From Posidonia oceanica (Eukaryota > Streptophyta > Magnoliopsida > Alismatales > Posidoniaceae): 64,000 nt of DNA. Positions 1 to 10,260 of the stretch are shown piece by piece. A program made the position numbers and the translations under genes. Position 1 is the stretch's first letter. The number at the start of each line of letters is the position of its first letter. Where the stretch lies: NCBI GenBank assembly GCA_037176725.1, contig JAZBRS010000029.1, positions 120,313,001 to 120,377,000 of the forward strand, written 5' to 3'. The notes under the pieces are model-generated. The model saw only the letters and a program-made list of their open reading frames with translations, had not been told where the DNA came from and ran no database searches.

Positions 1-3000
1 CAATGTGAGGCAATGGAAAGTCGTCCTTGGGACTCGCCTTGTTCAGGTCCCTGTAGTCGATACAGATCCGGATTCGGCCATCTTTCTTGGGCACAGGTAC
101 AATGTTTGCCAGCCATTCAGGATAAAGAACGACCTTCAGAAAGTTGACTCCCAGCTGCTTCATTATCTCTTCTTTGATCATGAGCAGCCACTGCGGTCGC
201 CATCTTCTTAGTTTCTGCTTTACTGGCTTGGCATCCGGATTTAAGGGCAGATTGTGCACCACTATTTCTATGTCAAGGCCGACCATATCTTCATAACTCC
301 AGGCGAAGACATCCGCATATTCTTTCAGGAATGCGATGAATTCTGCTCGAACCTGGGAGGACAGCTGGGCACTGATGCAAACTTCTCTGACTTCCTCAGC
401 TGTGCCGATGTTGACAACCTCCGTTTCTTCTTCGACATGGAGGTTGGGGCCTTCTGGGTCGTCGTCATAGGGCCGGAACTCGGGCAAAGGTTCGTCAGTC
501 TCATCCATGCCCGTATCATCCTCCTCTCCATAGGCAATAAGTTCTGAGAGGATCTCTTTCTCAAAGGAAGGGCTTGTGATGTTGAAAGAGTGCATGTGTT
601 CCGCTGCTTGGCCCTGGTGACGCTTCAGGATGGTCACGCTCACTCGGGTATTCTTGTAGCCTCGGTGCGCGACCTCCACCCCAGGAACTCCTTCTACCGT
701 TTGCTCTGGCCTGACTGGCTCTGCTGAGTGCTCTGTTGATACTGCTGAGGGCTTAGCTGACTCTACTGCTGATACTGCTGACTGTTCTGCAGCTGAGGCT
801 GCTGACTGCTCTGCTGCTGAGGCATTCTGCTCTGTTACTGCTGCTGCATGTACTGCTGATGTTCCTCCCTCTGGGTCTTCTAGTGTGCTTGTGGGGGATA
901 CGCCAGACTGGCGGCTGATCTGGTTACTGCCGCTCAGTATACTGTTCAGGTGAGGCATGGGCTGCACAAACCACCTAGACCCGCCTTCTGGTTGAAGAGT
1001 GATGAGCTCATCTGGTCTAGGGGAGTCCGGCGCTGCTGAGTCTTCTAGGACCATGATAGAGGCATGGTCCTCTTGCAGAGGAGGATCCGTGACTACGGCT
1101 TTCCCTTTCCTTTCTGCAGCTTGGTGATCTGCCAGGTCATCTGCTATCGACTTGAGTTGTTCTTGATAAAGCAACTCTAAGTCGGACATCCAGGAATCGA
1201 CCTGGGCTTCTATCGCCACTCCTTCTTCTTCGTCCGAGGGGGAGTCGACGTAGTAGGCGCCGGGGGCCTGCGGCACTGGCCCGGCTGCAAGACAGATCGC
1301 CGCCTTTGGGGTCTGCATGATCTGGTTCACGGGCGCGTCCGATGGTGGCAACTCTGAAGTAGATGGCCCAAATAGACAGGCTAGCGGTGCTAAGGATGAA
1401 TAAGCTGCCAGGGTCACAGTTGGAGAATAAGCGGGGGTGCTCTTCAGAGGGCTCAAGGGCCCGGAGAGTGTAGTGCTCAGTTGGCCTTTTGTATCAGGCC
1501 GTAACTGAGAGAGTGCAGCCTCTGACGCCATGGGATCTTGCCATGAGAGCTGCTGCTGGTTGTCAGGAGAATGCGAAGCGGACTGCGCCAGCTGCATTCT
1601 TGAAGATGATGCTGGAGCGGGCTGAGCCGCGTTGCTGACTGAGCTGATAGATGGTCCCTCCAGAGATGGGGACAGTGGCACTGATGTGGTTGTGACCGTC
1701 GGTAGCATGTTTGGTTCTGTCAGAAAGAGTGTCTCTAACTCCTGCACCGCTGCCTGAACTTGTAATGCAGATGTGGCTGCAAAAGAGTGGGAGCTTGCTT
1801 GTTCTGCCACAGGGCCTGCTGAGCTGCCTGCTATATCTGCCAGAGGGAGAGCTGAAAAGACTGACTGTGGGGCCTCTACTCTGACCACTGTTTCTGCTGA
1901 GCTGATTGGGACTACCTCTGTTGTGCCAGACTGCTCCTCATCCGAGTAGTAGTCCTCAACACACACCCAATCCTCTGCCGGCGCTGTGGCTTGGTAGTCG
2001 GTTGATCCCAGAATTCCTGCACTGGTAAAGTTAGTGAGGTCTCTGGGAATGGCTGGTGCATAGTCTTTGAGCTGGAAGCAGTGATCTTCGTTGAGCTTTG
2101 GTTCGTAGCCGAGACCTTCAGACTTCCTTCGCTCCGCTGCTACGATCGGCTCCGCGATCCCTTGGCCATGACGCCCGAGCGGCGTACCCTTTGTGTAACC
2201 CCACCTGTGACATACATTCTCGACCATTCGAAAGGGGTTACTGTGAACGGCCAAAGAGTTGACACGTTCAAGATCAGGAACGAAGTTAACTGGCTCGCAC
2301 CGGTTAACACGATAGAGGGCTTCAGAAGTCTCGGGGTCAAATGGGACAGATTGCGAAGACACGGGAGAGACTGCTTCGATCCGCTCCTTCTCAAAGTTCT
2401 CCGCCATGACGACAATGACATCATCGCCATGACGGTACTTTATCATTCGATGGAGGGTCGAAGGAAGGACTTGATGCTTGTGAAGCCAAGGGCGCCCAAG
2501 CAGAAGATTGAAGTTAGGCTTCAAGTCGACGGCATAGAATTCTACGTCGAAGACGACCGGACCGATAGCCAGAGGGATAATCAGAATCCCTAGAGCGTCA
2601 TGGTGAGTGTTGTCAAAAGCAGTCATTCCCTTCACGGCTGGCGTGATATCCTCGGCTTTGAATCCGAGCTTGGTTGCTGTACGCAAGGGGCAGACGTTAA
2701 GGCCTGACCCGTTATCGACCGGTGTTAGGGGAATGCGGAAGTTTTTGAACTGCACCGTGACGAATAGGGGCTGGTTGTGATTAATCCCCGCCGGAGGCAG
2801 CTCATCACTCGTAAAAGAGATGACCTGGGGCTCCGCGATTAACCCAACCATGCTCTCCAGGGCAGAAGGCTCAATGGACTGGGACACACGAGCAGCCTGG
2901 AACACGCGAAGAAAGGCCTCGCGGTGTTCGGCAGAAGTGTGGATCAAATCCCAGATGGAGATGTCGGCTTTGACCTTCTTAAGCTGAGAGGTTAAGTCTG

Positions 3001-6000
3001 CTTTAGGTTGGCTTCTCCTAGCAGCTGGAGGAGTGGTTCTAGCAGGTTCTAAGGGGATAGCGGAAGGAAGCTGGGTTACTACAGGCTGGGTAGGGATTTG
3101 GCTAACTACGGGCTGATCTAGGGTTGGATCTGCTATGGGTTGGCTTGAGGGTGGGGGCATAACAGGTCTAGGGTGAATTGGCCTAGTTGCCGGCACTGGG
3201 GGCCTGTAAACCCTCCCCGATCGCGTTACTTCCGCACACATTTCCGTGGCGTAGCTGTAAGGGACGCGATGGGTGTCCAGGGTCAAATCGATGACGACTG
3301 GAGCACGTGCTGCGAGCACAGGAGAGGTTACAGGGGGACCTACAGGATACTGGGGTCTGTCTAAGGGATATGGTTGTTGTGGTGGGAAGGCTGGGGCAGG
3401 TTGAGGTCTGCCTAGGAGGTGTAGCCGAGGTCTATCTAAGGGGTATGGTTGTTGGGGTGGGAAGGCTGAGGCAGGTTGAGGTCTGCCTAGAAGGTGTGGC
3501 TGAGGTCGCCCTAAAAGGTGGATAGGGGAACTAGGCTGGGCCCTAGCTAGAAGGTGCACAGGGGATTGAGCCTGAGGGAGCACAGTGGGAGGCGCGAGAG
3601 GGTGCTCCGGCCTGGCACGCGGTCGGATCAAATGGATTCCCGACTCAGAGCCGGCAACTGCCGCGAGATAGAGACTGACCGGGAAAGGCTCAGAGATGTC
3701 AGAGATAAGATCGGAAGGGTCTACTTCAGAGGTAGCAGGCCCAGAAGGAAAGACAGAGTGGACGCCTGAGGTTCCCGCCCCTCCCGGATAAGAGTGCTCC
3801 GGTAAAGGTTGGCGGACGATGCCAGAATGCGGGGGAACAGCTGGAGATGCAGATGCATGAGTGCGTGCTTGGGTGGATGCCTCGTGCGTGTCGATCACAA
3901 TCGTTCCCGATTCGATCAGGTCCTGAATCGCGTTCCGCAGGGAGAAGCAATTGTCCGTCGAATGCCCGACGCTTCGATGGAAATTGCAGAAGAGGTCCGA
4001 CCTAAACCAATGCGGCAGAGGGCTTGGCGGCGGACGAACCTCTGGGAACTTCAGGAGCGATGCCACCTTTGGCAAGATGACCGTGAGTGGTTCCACCAGT
4101 GGGGTGAAATTCCGCCTCTCAGTGGGTGGTCTTCTTTGCCTCGGGTACGGGCCTTGCTGGACCGGTGCAGCAGGATAGACCGGTCTAGCGGTGGTTGTGA
4201 TGTGCGGTGTGTGTGGATTCCTAGGTGCAGGAGCGTACACCATCTGAGCTGGGGCAGGCCGAGACGGCAAGCGAACAGGCACAGCAGGAGAATCGACGAA
4301 TGCAACAGCGGGTTTCGGCGAATCCTTCCTCTTCGGGCGGTTGCTGTTGCTGTCACCGTTGTTGTTGTTGGAGATGCTGCTGTTGGCACTGCTGCTGCTG
4401 ATCGCCGCCTGCTTAGCGAACGCAGAGAGAGCCGGGAAGTTGCCACTCCGCAAAGAACTCTCTACGCGCGCTCCAGCTCTGATGAGTGCCGCGAAAGTAG
4501 TGACTGGCTGAATGCTAAGCAGAGCTCCGAGAGACGGCTGCGCCCCTTTGATAACGATCTCGATAGACTCCTCGTCAGAGGGTCTATCTCGAACCTGAGA
4601 GGCAAGGGCGCGCCAGCGGCCGACGTACTCCCCGAACGGCTCGCCAGAGTTCTGCTTGATGGCGATCAAGTCCGCCCTCTTTGGGACAAGATCGAGGTTG
4701 AAGGAGTACTGCTCCAGGAACGCCTGACTGAGGTCGTTCCAAGTCTTGATGGCTGACATATCGAGTGATGTGAACCACTTGAGTGCCGGCCCGGTCAAGC
4801 TCTTCTGGAACAAGCGGATCAGCAACCTCTCGTCAGCCTGAAGCTGAGCGAGATCACCGCAATACGCCTTTAGGTGTGCTACGGGGCAGCCCCTACCATT
4901 ATATTTCTCGAAGTCCGGGATTTTGAACTTCGGAGGGAGTACCGCCTCTGGAAAGCAGCAGAGGTCTCGAAACTGGTAGGTCTGGTGCTCAGTACCCTGC
5001 ACTAGTCGTAGTGCTTTCTCCAAGACGTCCATCCGGTTATTGATGGGGTCTTGGATTGCTGCTGGAGGAGAGGGATCAGCAGGGGTAGCGAGCACATACG
5101 CCGAATGGGTCGCACCTAAGTGCTCCTCTGGATCTACCATAGCGTCGCCTGGTGGAGCAACGGGATGGCCGACGTATCCGTGCTGGGGGATAGTGTATGC
5201 AGGAGTGTATGCAGGATGCTGGACTTGAGGGAGAGGAGAAGAATAAATGCCATGCTGTGCTGGGACAGGGGTAGGATGGCGGAGCACCAGTTGCTGTGCA
5301 GGCGGGGTGCCAGACAGCGAGCCAGTGAGGTATTGGGTTCCAGCCGATCCAAAGGGTTGACCACCAGAAGGAAGTGGAGCATGCTGTGCCAAGTGTTGTG
5401 CAGGAGGAGGCGGTAAACGAGCCCCCATCGCCGGAACCGTGAGCAGTTGCGACGATGGTCGAGGCAGAGGTGTAGAGGTCGATGCAAGGAATGCAGGAAC
5501 TGGCCTCGGGGGAACCTCAGGAACGACAGGGACAGAAGGAGGACGAACTGATAGAGCCATGCCCTGCAGTCTCTGGGCAAGCTCCATCAGGTGCTGGTAC
5601 TGCGCCTCGGGCGTCTCGCCAGTGGGGACGCTGAAGTGCAGTGCTGGCGGAGGCTGAGAAACAAGCGGCACGGACACAGACTGTCCGGGAGGGAAGGATT
5701 CTACAGAGAAGGTCGCAGCAGCGGTGGAAGGGATGTCGAAAGCGACGTATCCCTGGGACGGAGGGGGCAGTGGCGTCTCCGGAGCGCGAGTAACGGCCGT
5801 CAAGATAGATTCGGCGACCGGATCCGGAGGAAGGGAGGCTTGCCACTGTCCCGGGGTGTACTGAGAACCTAGAGACGTCAGAGGAGGAAACCCTGGCGTC
5901 GGAGGGGGAACAAGAGGGACAGAGGGAGCAACCAGAGGGGCCGGAACGGAAACACCCTCCGTGACGGGAGTAAAAGAAGGCTCACTAACGTACTGGGCCA

Positions 6001-6001
6001 T
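1..6001 (-). CDS. gag-pro-pol polyprotein of element A (partial, runs off the left edge)
   Basis: This frame begins at the first ATG (5999-6001, protein start MAQYVSEP, as in element C) and appears open to base 1, about 2000 codons. Domain order follows element C: a Pro-rich N-terminus, retrotransposon gag core (about 4750-4950), a CX2HX4HX4C zinc knuckle (near 3945-3990), an aspartic protease with a DNGS active site (near 2715), a G-patch (near 2170-2220), a long Ser/Ala/Glu-rich linker, then the start of reverse transcriptase. At the site of the first stop in C this copy has CAG, so the frame goes on through bases 159-161. It would supply capsid, protease and pol proteins for a cytoplasmic virus-like particle. 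Openness was judged by comparison with C and spot checks of codon phase, not by a full translation. Confidence 0.85.
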   Translation of the reverse strand, partial: MAQYVSEPSFTPVTEGVSVPAPLVAPSVPLVPPPTPGFPPLTSLGSQYTPGQWQASLPPDPVAESILTAVTRAPETPLPPPSQGYVAFDIPSTAAATFSVESFPPGQSVSVPLVSQPPPALHFSVPTGETPEAQYQHLMELAQRLQGMALSVRPPSVPVVPEVPPRPVPAFLASTSTPLPRPSSQLLTVPAMGARLPPPPAQHLAQHAPLPSGGQPFGSAGTQYLTGSLSGTPPAQQLVLRHPTPVPAQHGIYSSPLPQVQHPAYTPAYTIPQHGYVGHPVAPPGDAMVDPEEHLGATHSAYVLATPADPSPPAAIQDPINNRMDVLEKALRLVQGTEHQTYQFRDLCCFPEAVLPPKFKIPDFEKYNGRGCPVAHLKAYCGDLAQLQADERLLIRLFQKSLTGPALKWFTSLDMSAIKTWNDLSQAFLEQYSFNLDLVPKRADLIAIKQNSGEPFGEYVGRWRALASQVRDRPSDEESIEIVIKGAQPSLGALLSIQPVTTFAALIRAGARVESSLRSGNFPALSAFAKQAAISSSSANSSISNNNNGDSNSNRPKRKDSPKPAVAFVDSPAVPVRLPSRPAPAQMVYAPAPRNPHTPHITTTARPVYPAAPVQQGPYPRQRRPPTERRNFTPLVEPLTVILPKVASLLKFPEVRPPPSPLPHWFRSDLFCNFHRSVGHSTDNCFSLRNAIQDLIESGTIVIDTHEASTQARTHASASPAVPPHSGIVRQPLPEHSYPGGAGTSGVHSVFPSGPATSEVDPSDLISDISEPFPVSLYLAAVAGSESGIHLIRPRARPEHPLAPPTVLPQAQSPVHLLARAQPSSPIHLLGRPQPHLLGRPQPASAFPPQQPYPLDRPRLHLLGRPQPAPAFPPQQPYPLDRPQYPVGPPVTSPVLAARAPVVIDLTLDTHRVPYSYATEMCAEVTRSGRVYRPPVPATRPIHPRPVMPPPSSQPIADPTLDQPVVSQIPTQPVVTQLPSAIPLEPARTTPPAARRSQPKADLTSQLKKVKADISIWDLIHTSAEHREAFLRVFQAARVSQSIEPSALESMVGLIAEPQVISFTSDELPPAGINHNQPLFVTVQFKNFRIPLTPVDNGSGLNVCPLRTATKLGFKAEDITPAVKGMTAFDNTHHDALGILIIPLAIGPVVFDVEFYAVDLKPNFNLLLGRPWLHKHQVLPSTLHRMIKYRHGDDVIVVMAENFEKERIEAVSPVSSQSVPFDPETSEALYRVNRCEPVNFVPDLERVNSLAVHSNPFRMVENVCHRWGYTKGTPLGRHGQGIAEPIVAAERRKSEGLGYEPKLNEDHCFQLKDYAPAIPRDLTNFTSAGILGSTDYQATAPAEDWVCVEDYYSDEEQSGTTEVVPISSAETVVRVEAPQSVFSALPLADIAGSSAGPVAEQASSHSFAATSALQVQAAVQELETLFLTEPNMLPTVTTTSVPLSPSLEGPSISSVSNAAQPAPASSSRMQLAQSASHSPDNQQQLSWQDPMASEAALSQLRPDTKGQLSTTLSGPLSPLKSTPAYSPTVTLAAYSSLAPLACLFGPSTSELPPSDAPVNQIMQTPKAAICLAAGPVPQAPGAYYVDSPSDEEEGVAIEAQVDSWMSDLELLYQEQLKSIADDLADHQAAERKGKAVVTDPPLQEDHASIMVLEDSAAPDSPRPDELITLQPEGGSRWFVQPMPHLNSILSGSNQISRQSGVSPTSTLEDPEGGTSAVHAAAVTEQNASAAEQSAASAAEQSAVSAVESAKPSAVSTEHSAEPVRPEQTVEGVPGVEVAHRGYKNTRVSVTILKRHQGQAAEHMHSFNITSPSFEKEILSELIAYGEEDDTGMDETDEPLPEFRPYDDDPEGPNLHVEEETEVVNIGTAEEVREVCISAQLSSQVRAEFIAFLKEYADVFAWSYEDMVGLDIEIVVHNLPLNPDAKPVKQKLRRWRPQWLLMIKEEIMKQLGVNFLKVVLYPEWLANIVPVPKKDGRIRICIDYRDLNKASPKDDFPLPHI

Positions 6002-7312
6002 TGCTGACCTAGAGCGCGTGTGAACTGGGCTGCGACGGGTGTTCAAGCGGTGCTTCCTAAGAGGAGCTATCGTCGCAAGTGCGGATAGCTCGGAAAGGGA
6101 ATGGTCGCGAGTAGGTCGCAACAGGGGCGTCAACGAGGGTCGGTACTCAAGCTCTGGCAAAGGGAACTCGCTTACCGATCACGCTGACACAACAGAAAGA
6201 AATTAGGGTTAGAGACTAAGAAGATGAATGCAAATGAGTTAGTTAAATGGCATGAATGATATGCATGCTTTCTAGTATGCCCCCCTCACCTAACTAGTGT
6301 GTCCTAGTAAGGTTGTCTACTCCGGGTATCCCTGGATGTACGGGTCACCGACTCAGGTCAGAAAAAGTAGGTCCCCTGCCTAACTCCTGGCCCAAAGCTC
6401 AGGTAATGACAGGGTGGTGCGTTGGTGGCCTCTACCCCGCCAAAGCGTGGGTGGTACCCTCTACTAACACCGACACGACCCCCGGACAAGGAGGGGACGG
6501 ACCGACCAACTTATGCCACGCCCAAAGCAGTGGAACAAGAGGCCAGAACCGTCCTTCGCAGACTAGTAGGTGGACTCAGAGGAGAAGAATGCATGCCCTA
6601 TATGATGCTTATGCAAATGATTAGAGTTTTTTATCTTGCGCATTTTATTAACCAAAGGGAGTGAAGGATTGTTTGTAGTCTCTAGTTGCCCCTAGAAGTT
6701 CTTTTTACTTGCGTTTTTTAGTTAACAATGGGGGAAGCAAACAAGTCTCTACTATCCTAAGCATGGCAAGTGCAAAAGGGAAGAAAATCAGTCAAAATGG
6801 CAAGCGACCAATCATACAACATAACAAAAGGCAGGTGCATGGCATGTGCGAGTGTTTGTGAATATGATGGTGAAAAAGAAACATTCATCAAGTCAAAAGG
6901 CATGTAAGCATAGTATGTGCGTGTGTAGTGACATAGCAAGAGTGTAAAAGAAGCATTCAACATCCAAAAAGCATGTATTTTAGCCAAACAAAGTATGTAG
7001 ACATGCAATGTGCAAGAATTAAAGCAATAATAAGCAAGTAAGATTAAGTAAGGTAAAAGTAAGCGGACTGTAAAAGAAATATCAGCATAAGCAAGGCAAT
7101 AAGTAAATAAACAAGCAAATAAGCGAAGCCAAGCAAAAGGAAGCGCAAACCGAGGCGAAAGAGGTGCAAAACCTAAGCAAAGTAGCCACGAAGCGACTTG
7201 CTAGGAGTTTGCACAGAAAAGCGAGCAAAACAGGCGAAGAAGGCACACAGGACAGACAAAGCTGCAAAACAAGCGAGCGAAAAAGCCAAAAGCGAAAGCC
7301 GGAGTCTAGCTT
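6002..7312 (-). other. 5' leader of element A
   Basis: Non-coding stretch between the PBS and gag. It matches the leaders of B (14723-15778) and C (46729-48040), including a block at 6250-6640. The half next to the PBS (6750-7310) is rich in short AAGCAAGTAA-like and GCAAAACAAGCG-like motifs. Short frames on either strand here are not conserved as proteins. Nothing else was recognised. Confidence 0.7.
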
Positions 7313-7329
7313 CCCCAGCAGAGTCGCCA
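7313..7329 (-). other. Primer binding site of element A
   Basis: In sense the LTR ends in CA, then one G, then TGGCGACTCTGCTGGGG. This fits the 3' end of a plant arginine tRNA, the primer class reported for Ogre-type elements; the tRNA match is from memory of the family. Its position fixes the LTR above it as the 5' LTR of the element to its left. Confidence 0.75.
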
Positions 7330-7652
7330 CTGTAGCGATCCCGATCGGAATCAGGCTCGCTAATTAGCGGCGATTGGATCCGAGGAAGAGGCTCAACTCG
7401 AAAACACTTAGAATCGAGGAGAAAAAAGGGAAAGATAAGACAAATCAGAGTCGCCACCATGTCTATTAACGGGAGACAAGGAAAATCGGGGGAAATGCGC
7501 GAATTAACGCGCAAAACCAAGCAAGAAATGCAAAGCAGAGCAGTGCAAAGGAAAACAAATGCAAATGAATGCAAATGAGATGACTCTAGCCTAGGATAAG
7601 GGCAATATGGTCATTGCAGGCCAAAAGACAGGGCAAGGACTCCTGTTACGTG

Positions 7653-7676
7653 CGGGGAAGGTGTTAGGCACCCCCG
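7653..7676 (-). other. Conserved U5-side hairpin block (LTR A copy)
   Basis: CGGGG and CCCCG arms enclose a second GTG/CAC pair and a CCTAA loop (sense strand). The same block occurs at 16115-16138 (B), 26168-26191 and 48381-48404 (C), 59298-59311 (D, core part), about 60161-60183 (E, one arm mutated to CAGGG) and 60793-60817 (F). It sits in the best-conserved part of all seven LTR copies. The GGGTGCCTAACACCTTCCCC motif recurs in many plant Ty3/gypsy LTRs, to my knowledge. Confidence 0.6.
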
Positions 7677-8040
7677 ACACGCCCGAGAATCGGTCTTTCT
7701 AGGCTTACGCTCGCATATGCAGGGAAATGCAGGATTGAATGCCTATGTGCCTATGAATGCTTAAATGAATGCTCAAGGAGTGCTCTAAGTGGGAAAATGC
7801 AAGGCAGAGAAGTAAACGTGCTCTCTAAATGCTCAGCTACGCTGTCTGTGTTCCGAATCAGGCGAAACCTAGCTCGTGAGAACTCCAGACAGTAAGCATC
7901 ATAGCCCTATATGCAAATGCAGACGAGAAAGCAAAACAGCGTTAAAATCATGCAATGCGATCGACATGCAAGAGAAAACGGCGTAAAACGCGCAAAACGA
8001 AGCGAGAAACAAGAATGCACGCAAAACGATGCGAAAGAGC

Positions 8041-8500
8041 GAAACCGGTGCGCAAAACAAGCGAAAAAAAGTAAGGCGGCACGCAAAACGAGACAATAAA
8101 ACAGAATGGTACGCAAAACGATGCAAAAAGAACGAAACCGGCACGCAAAGCAAGCGAAAAACAAGACGGGCGCGAAACGAGGCAAGAAAGCAGAATGGCA
8201 CGCAAAACGGTGCGAAAAGAACGAAATCGGCGGGCAAAATGAGCGAAAAAGCAAGGCGGCACGCAAAACGAGACAACAAAACAGAATGGCACGCAAAACG
8301 ATGCAAAAAGAACGAAACCGGCACGCAAAGCAAGCGAAAAACAAGACGGGCGCGAAACGAGGCAAGAAAGCAGAATGGCACGCAAAACGGTGCAAAAGAA
8401 ACGAAATCGGCAGGCAAAATGAGCGAAAAAGCAAGGCGGCACGCAAAACGAGACAACAAAACAGAATGGCACGCAAAACGATGCAAAAAGAACGAAACTG
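8041..8500. repeat. 180-bp higher-order tandem repeat in LTR A
   Basis: About 30-bp units built on GCACGCAAAACG are arranged in blocks of six, so GGCGGCACGCAAAACGAGAC recurs at 8076, 8256 and 8436, exactly 180 bp apart. Simpler 30-bp units flank it (about 8010-8600). Because 30 is divisible by three, several frames stay open on both strands; these are not genes. Confidence 0.85.
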
Positions 8501-9369
8501 AGCACGCGAAATGGTGCCAAAACAAGACGGGCGCGCAAAACGGTGCAAAAGCAAAGCAGGCACGCAAAACGGTGCCAAAACAGCGGAACAAAACCCCGGA
8601 AAAGCTATGCGAATGCTAATGCAAAGAAAAAGATCAGCAGAAGCCAAAGAGAGGTAAGACAGCGCGTGTGTGAGAACAGACGCTGTTCGGGGCCGCACAG
8701 AGCAGGTGTAAAGACCTGCAAAGGGGAGAGTGAGCAAACGGAGGGATTACCGCCTCTTTGTGACCGTTTCCCACTAAACCGCTCCACGGTGTGTCTCGCA
8801 CGCTGCCCAAAGCTCGCGATGCGATCGGATCGTGGAAAAGGGGGAAGAAAGTCACATTAAGTGGCAAATCCAGGGAAAACACAACACAAAACACTCAAGA
8901 ATACGCGAAACGGGGATTGGAATTGATAGACAAGAAGGGGAGGTCCTATTCTACATGCTCCAAGAGACCGAAAGCGAAAACGAAGCAAACTATGCAAACG
9001 GCATGCGATTGAATGCAATGCAAAGGTTCAGGAGGGCATACCTGGAAATCCTGGGGTCTGATCTGAAATCTGCTTGGTCCGTGCTGAAGAGCGCTTCGCT
9101 GCAGTCGCCTGGGCAGCTTGTTTAGGAAGATCCAACGGCCGGATTGAAAGATATCGCAGCTTCAGGGCGGAAAGGCCAGAACAGGAGAGAAGAACAGACC
9201 TAGGTGTTCAGGAGGTCCTAGGGGTGTGCAAAAGGGTCCTCCCAGGTGGATGGGAGCTGAGGGGGCTCTGGTGTGTGCGAAAGAAACTTAATGCAAAGCT
9301 ACATGAATGCAAATGCATGCAAGGTGCCAGAAAAGACAAGGAGGAAGACTTTTTAGAAAAAAAGGAGTT

Positions 9370-10260
9370 CAAATGCTATTTTTAAAAAGAAAAGGGGCTT
9401 AAATGCAAATTTTTGAAAAGGATGGGGCTTACAGGCAGGGATTCTGAGAACAGGAGGTGGCAGAGGGTAGTTTTGCAAAAAATAGGCTTCAGAACACAGC
9501 TTTTAAAAGTTGGTATGTATCAGAGGAGGTTTTGACAGCGAAGGACAAGCAAAAAGCAATTTTTTAAAACATGAGGGGCTAAAATGCAATTTTTCCAGAA
9601 AACAGGGTCCTGGGGAGTCTGAGAATGCAAGTGGAGGGTCTATATGCAATTTTGTAAGAATGGGAGCTAAGATGCAACTTTAGGGGCAAAACGGTCTTTT
9701 TACATGACTTTAAGGGGATGCAAGGACCTATATGTCATTTTTAAATCATGCAAGGGTCAAGTATGCAATTTTAGATGCAAAATGTGTTCTGAAATCACTG
9801 ACCATGGACTGACATGCAATTTTTGAAAATGCAAGGTTGAAAATGCAATGCAATAAGCTAAGATGCATGCAAAATGATCATTATGCATTTAAAAAGGACC
9901 TAGATGCAAAAAAGAAAAATCAGAGGGGCAAACATGCAATACAGTAAGCAAACAATTTAAATTAAGACCTAGGTTCTACATTACAATGGATCAGACAGCA
10001 AAAATGGAAAAAACAGGGATATAGAATGCAATACAATAAGGCAAACTATGCATATTAAGATTACATGAACTACTGTAGGACCTGGATGCGAATATTGAAA
10101 GCATAGGGGCTGAAACGAAATTTTTTATAACTAGCAAACACAGTAAGTGGACTTTCATGCAAATATTGAAAACTATAAACAGATCCTGCAATTTAACATG
10201 GTTTTAGATCAAAATAACATAAGTTTAAACATGCTTTGGACTTAAACGCAATAATCAAAA
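9370..10260. repeat. Degenerate ATGCAATTTT-rich repeat field in LTR A
   Basis: A loose repeat of about 30-60 bp with the pattern 'AGGGGCTAAAATGCAATTTTTGA' in many variants. The same field occurs in B (about 17500-18420), C (27590-28640 and 49800-50850) and F (62400-63360). No coding frame is visible; the period is too irregular to be a clean tandem array. Confidence 0.6.

Noticed and set aside
3809..4756. 315-codon plus-strand frame, also conserved at 44539-45486
   Set aside because: It lies antisense to gag and is kept only because gag is; no recognisable protein pattern and Arg/Ser-rich as expected of a shadow frame.
7313..7330. tRNA gene fragment
   Set aside because: Only the 3' end complement is present, next to an LTR; it is a primer binding site.
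7907..8737. Long frames on both strands (also 26340-26880, 48553-49103, 61027-61931)
   Set aside because: They cross tandem repeats whose period is divisible by three, giving low-complexity FACRF/AKRCQK-type peptides on both strands.
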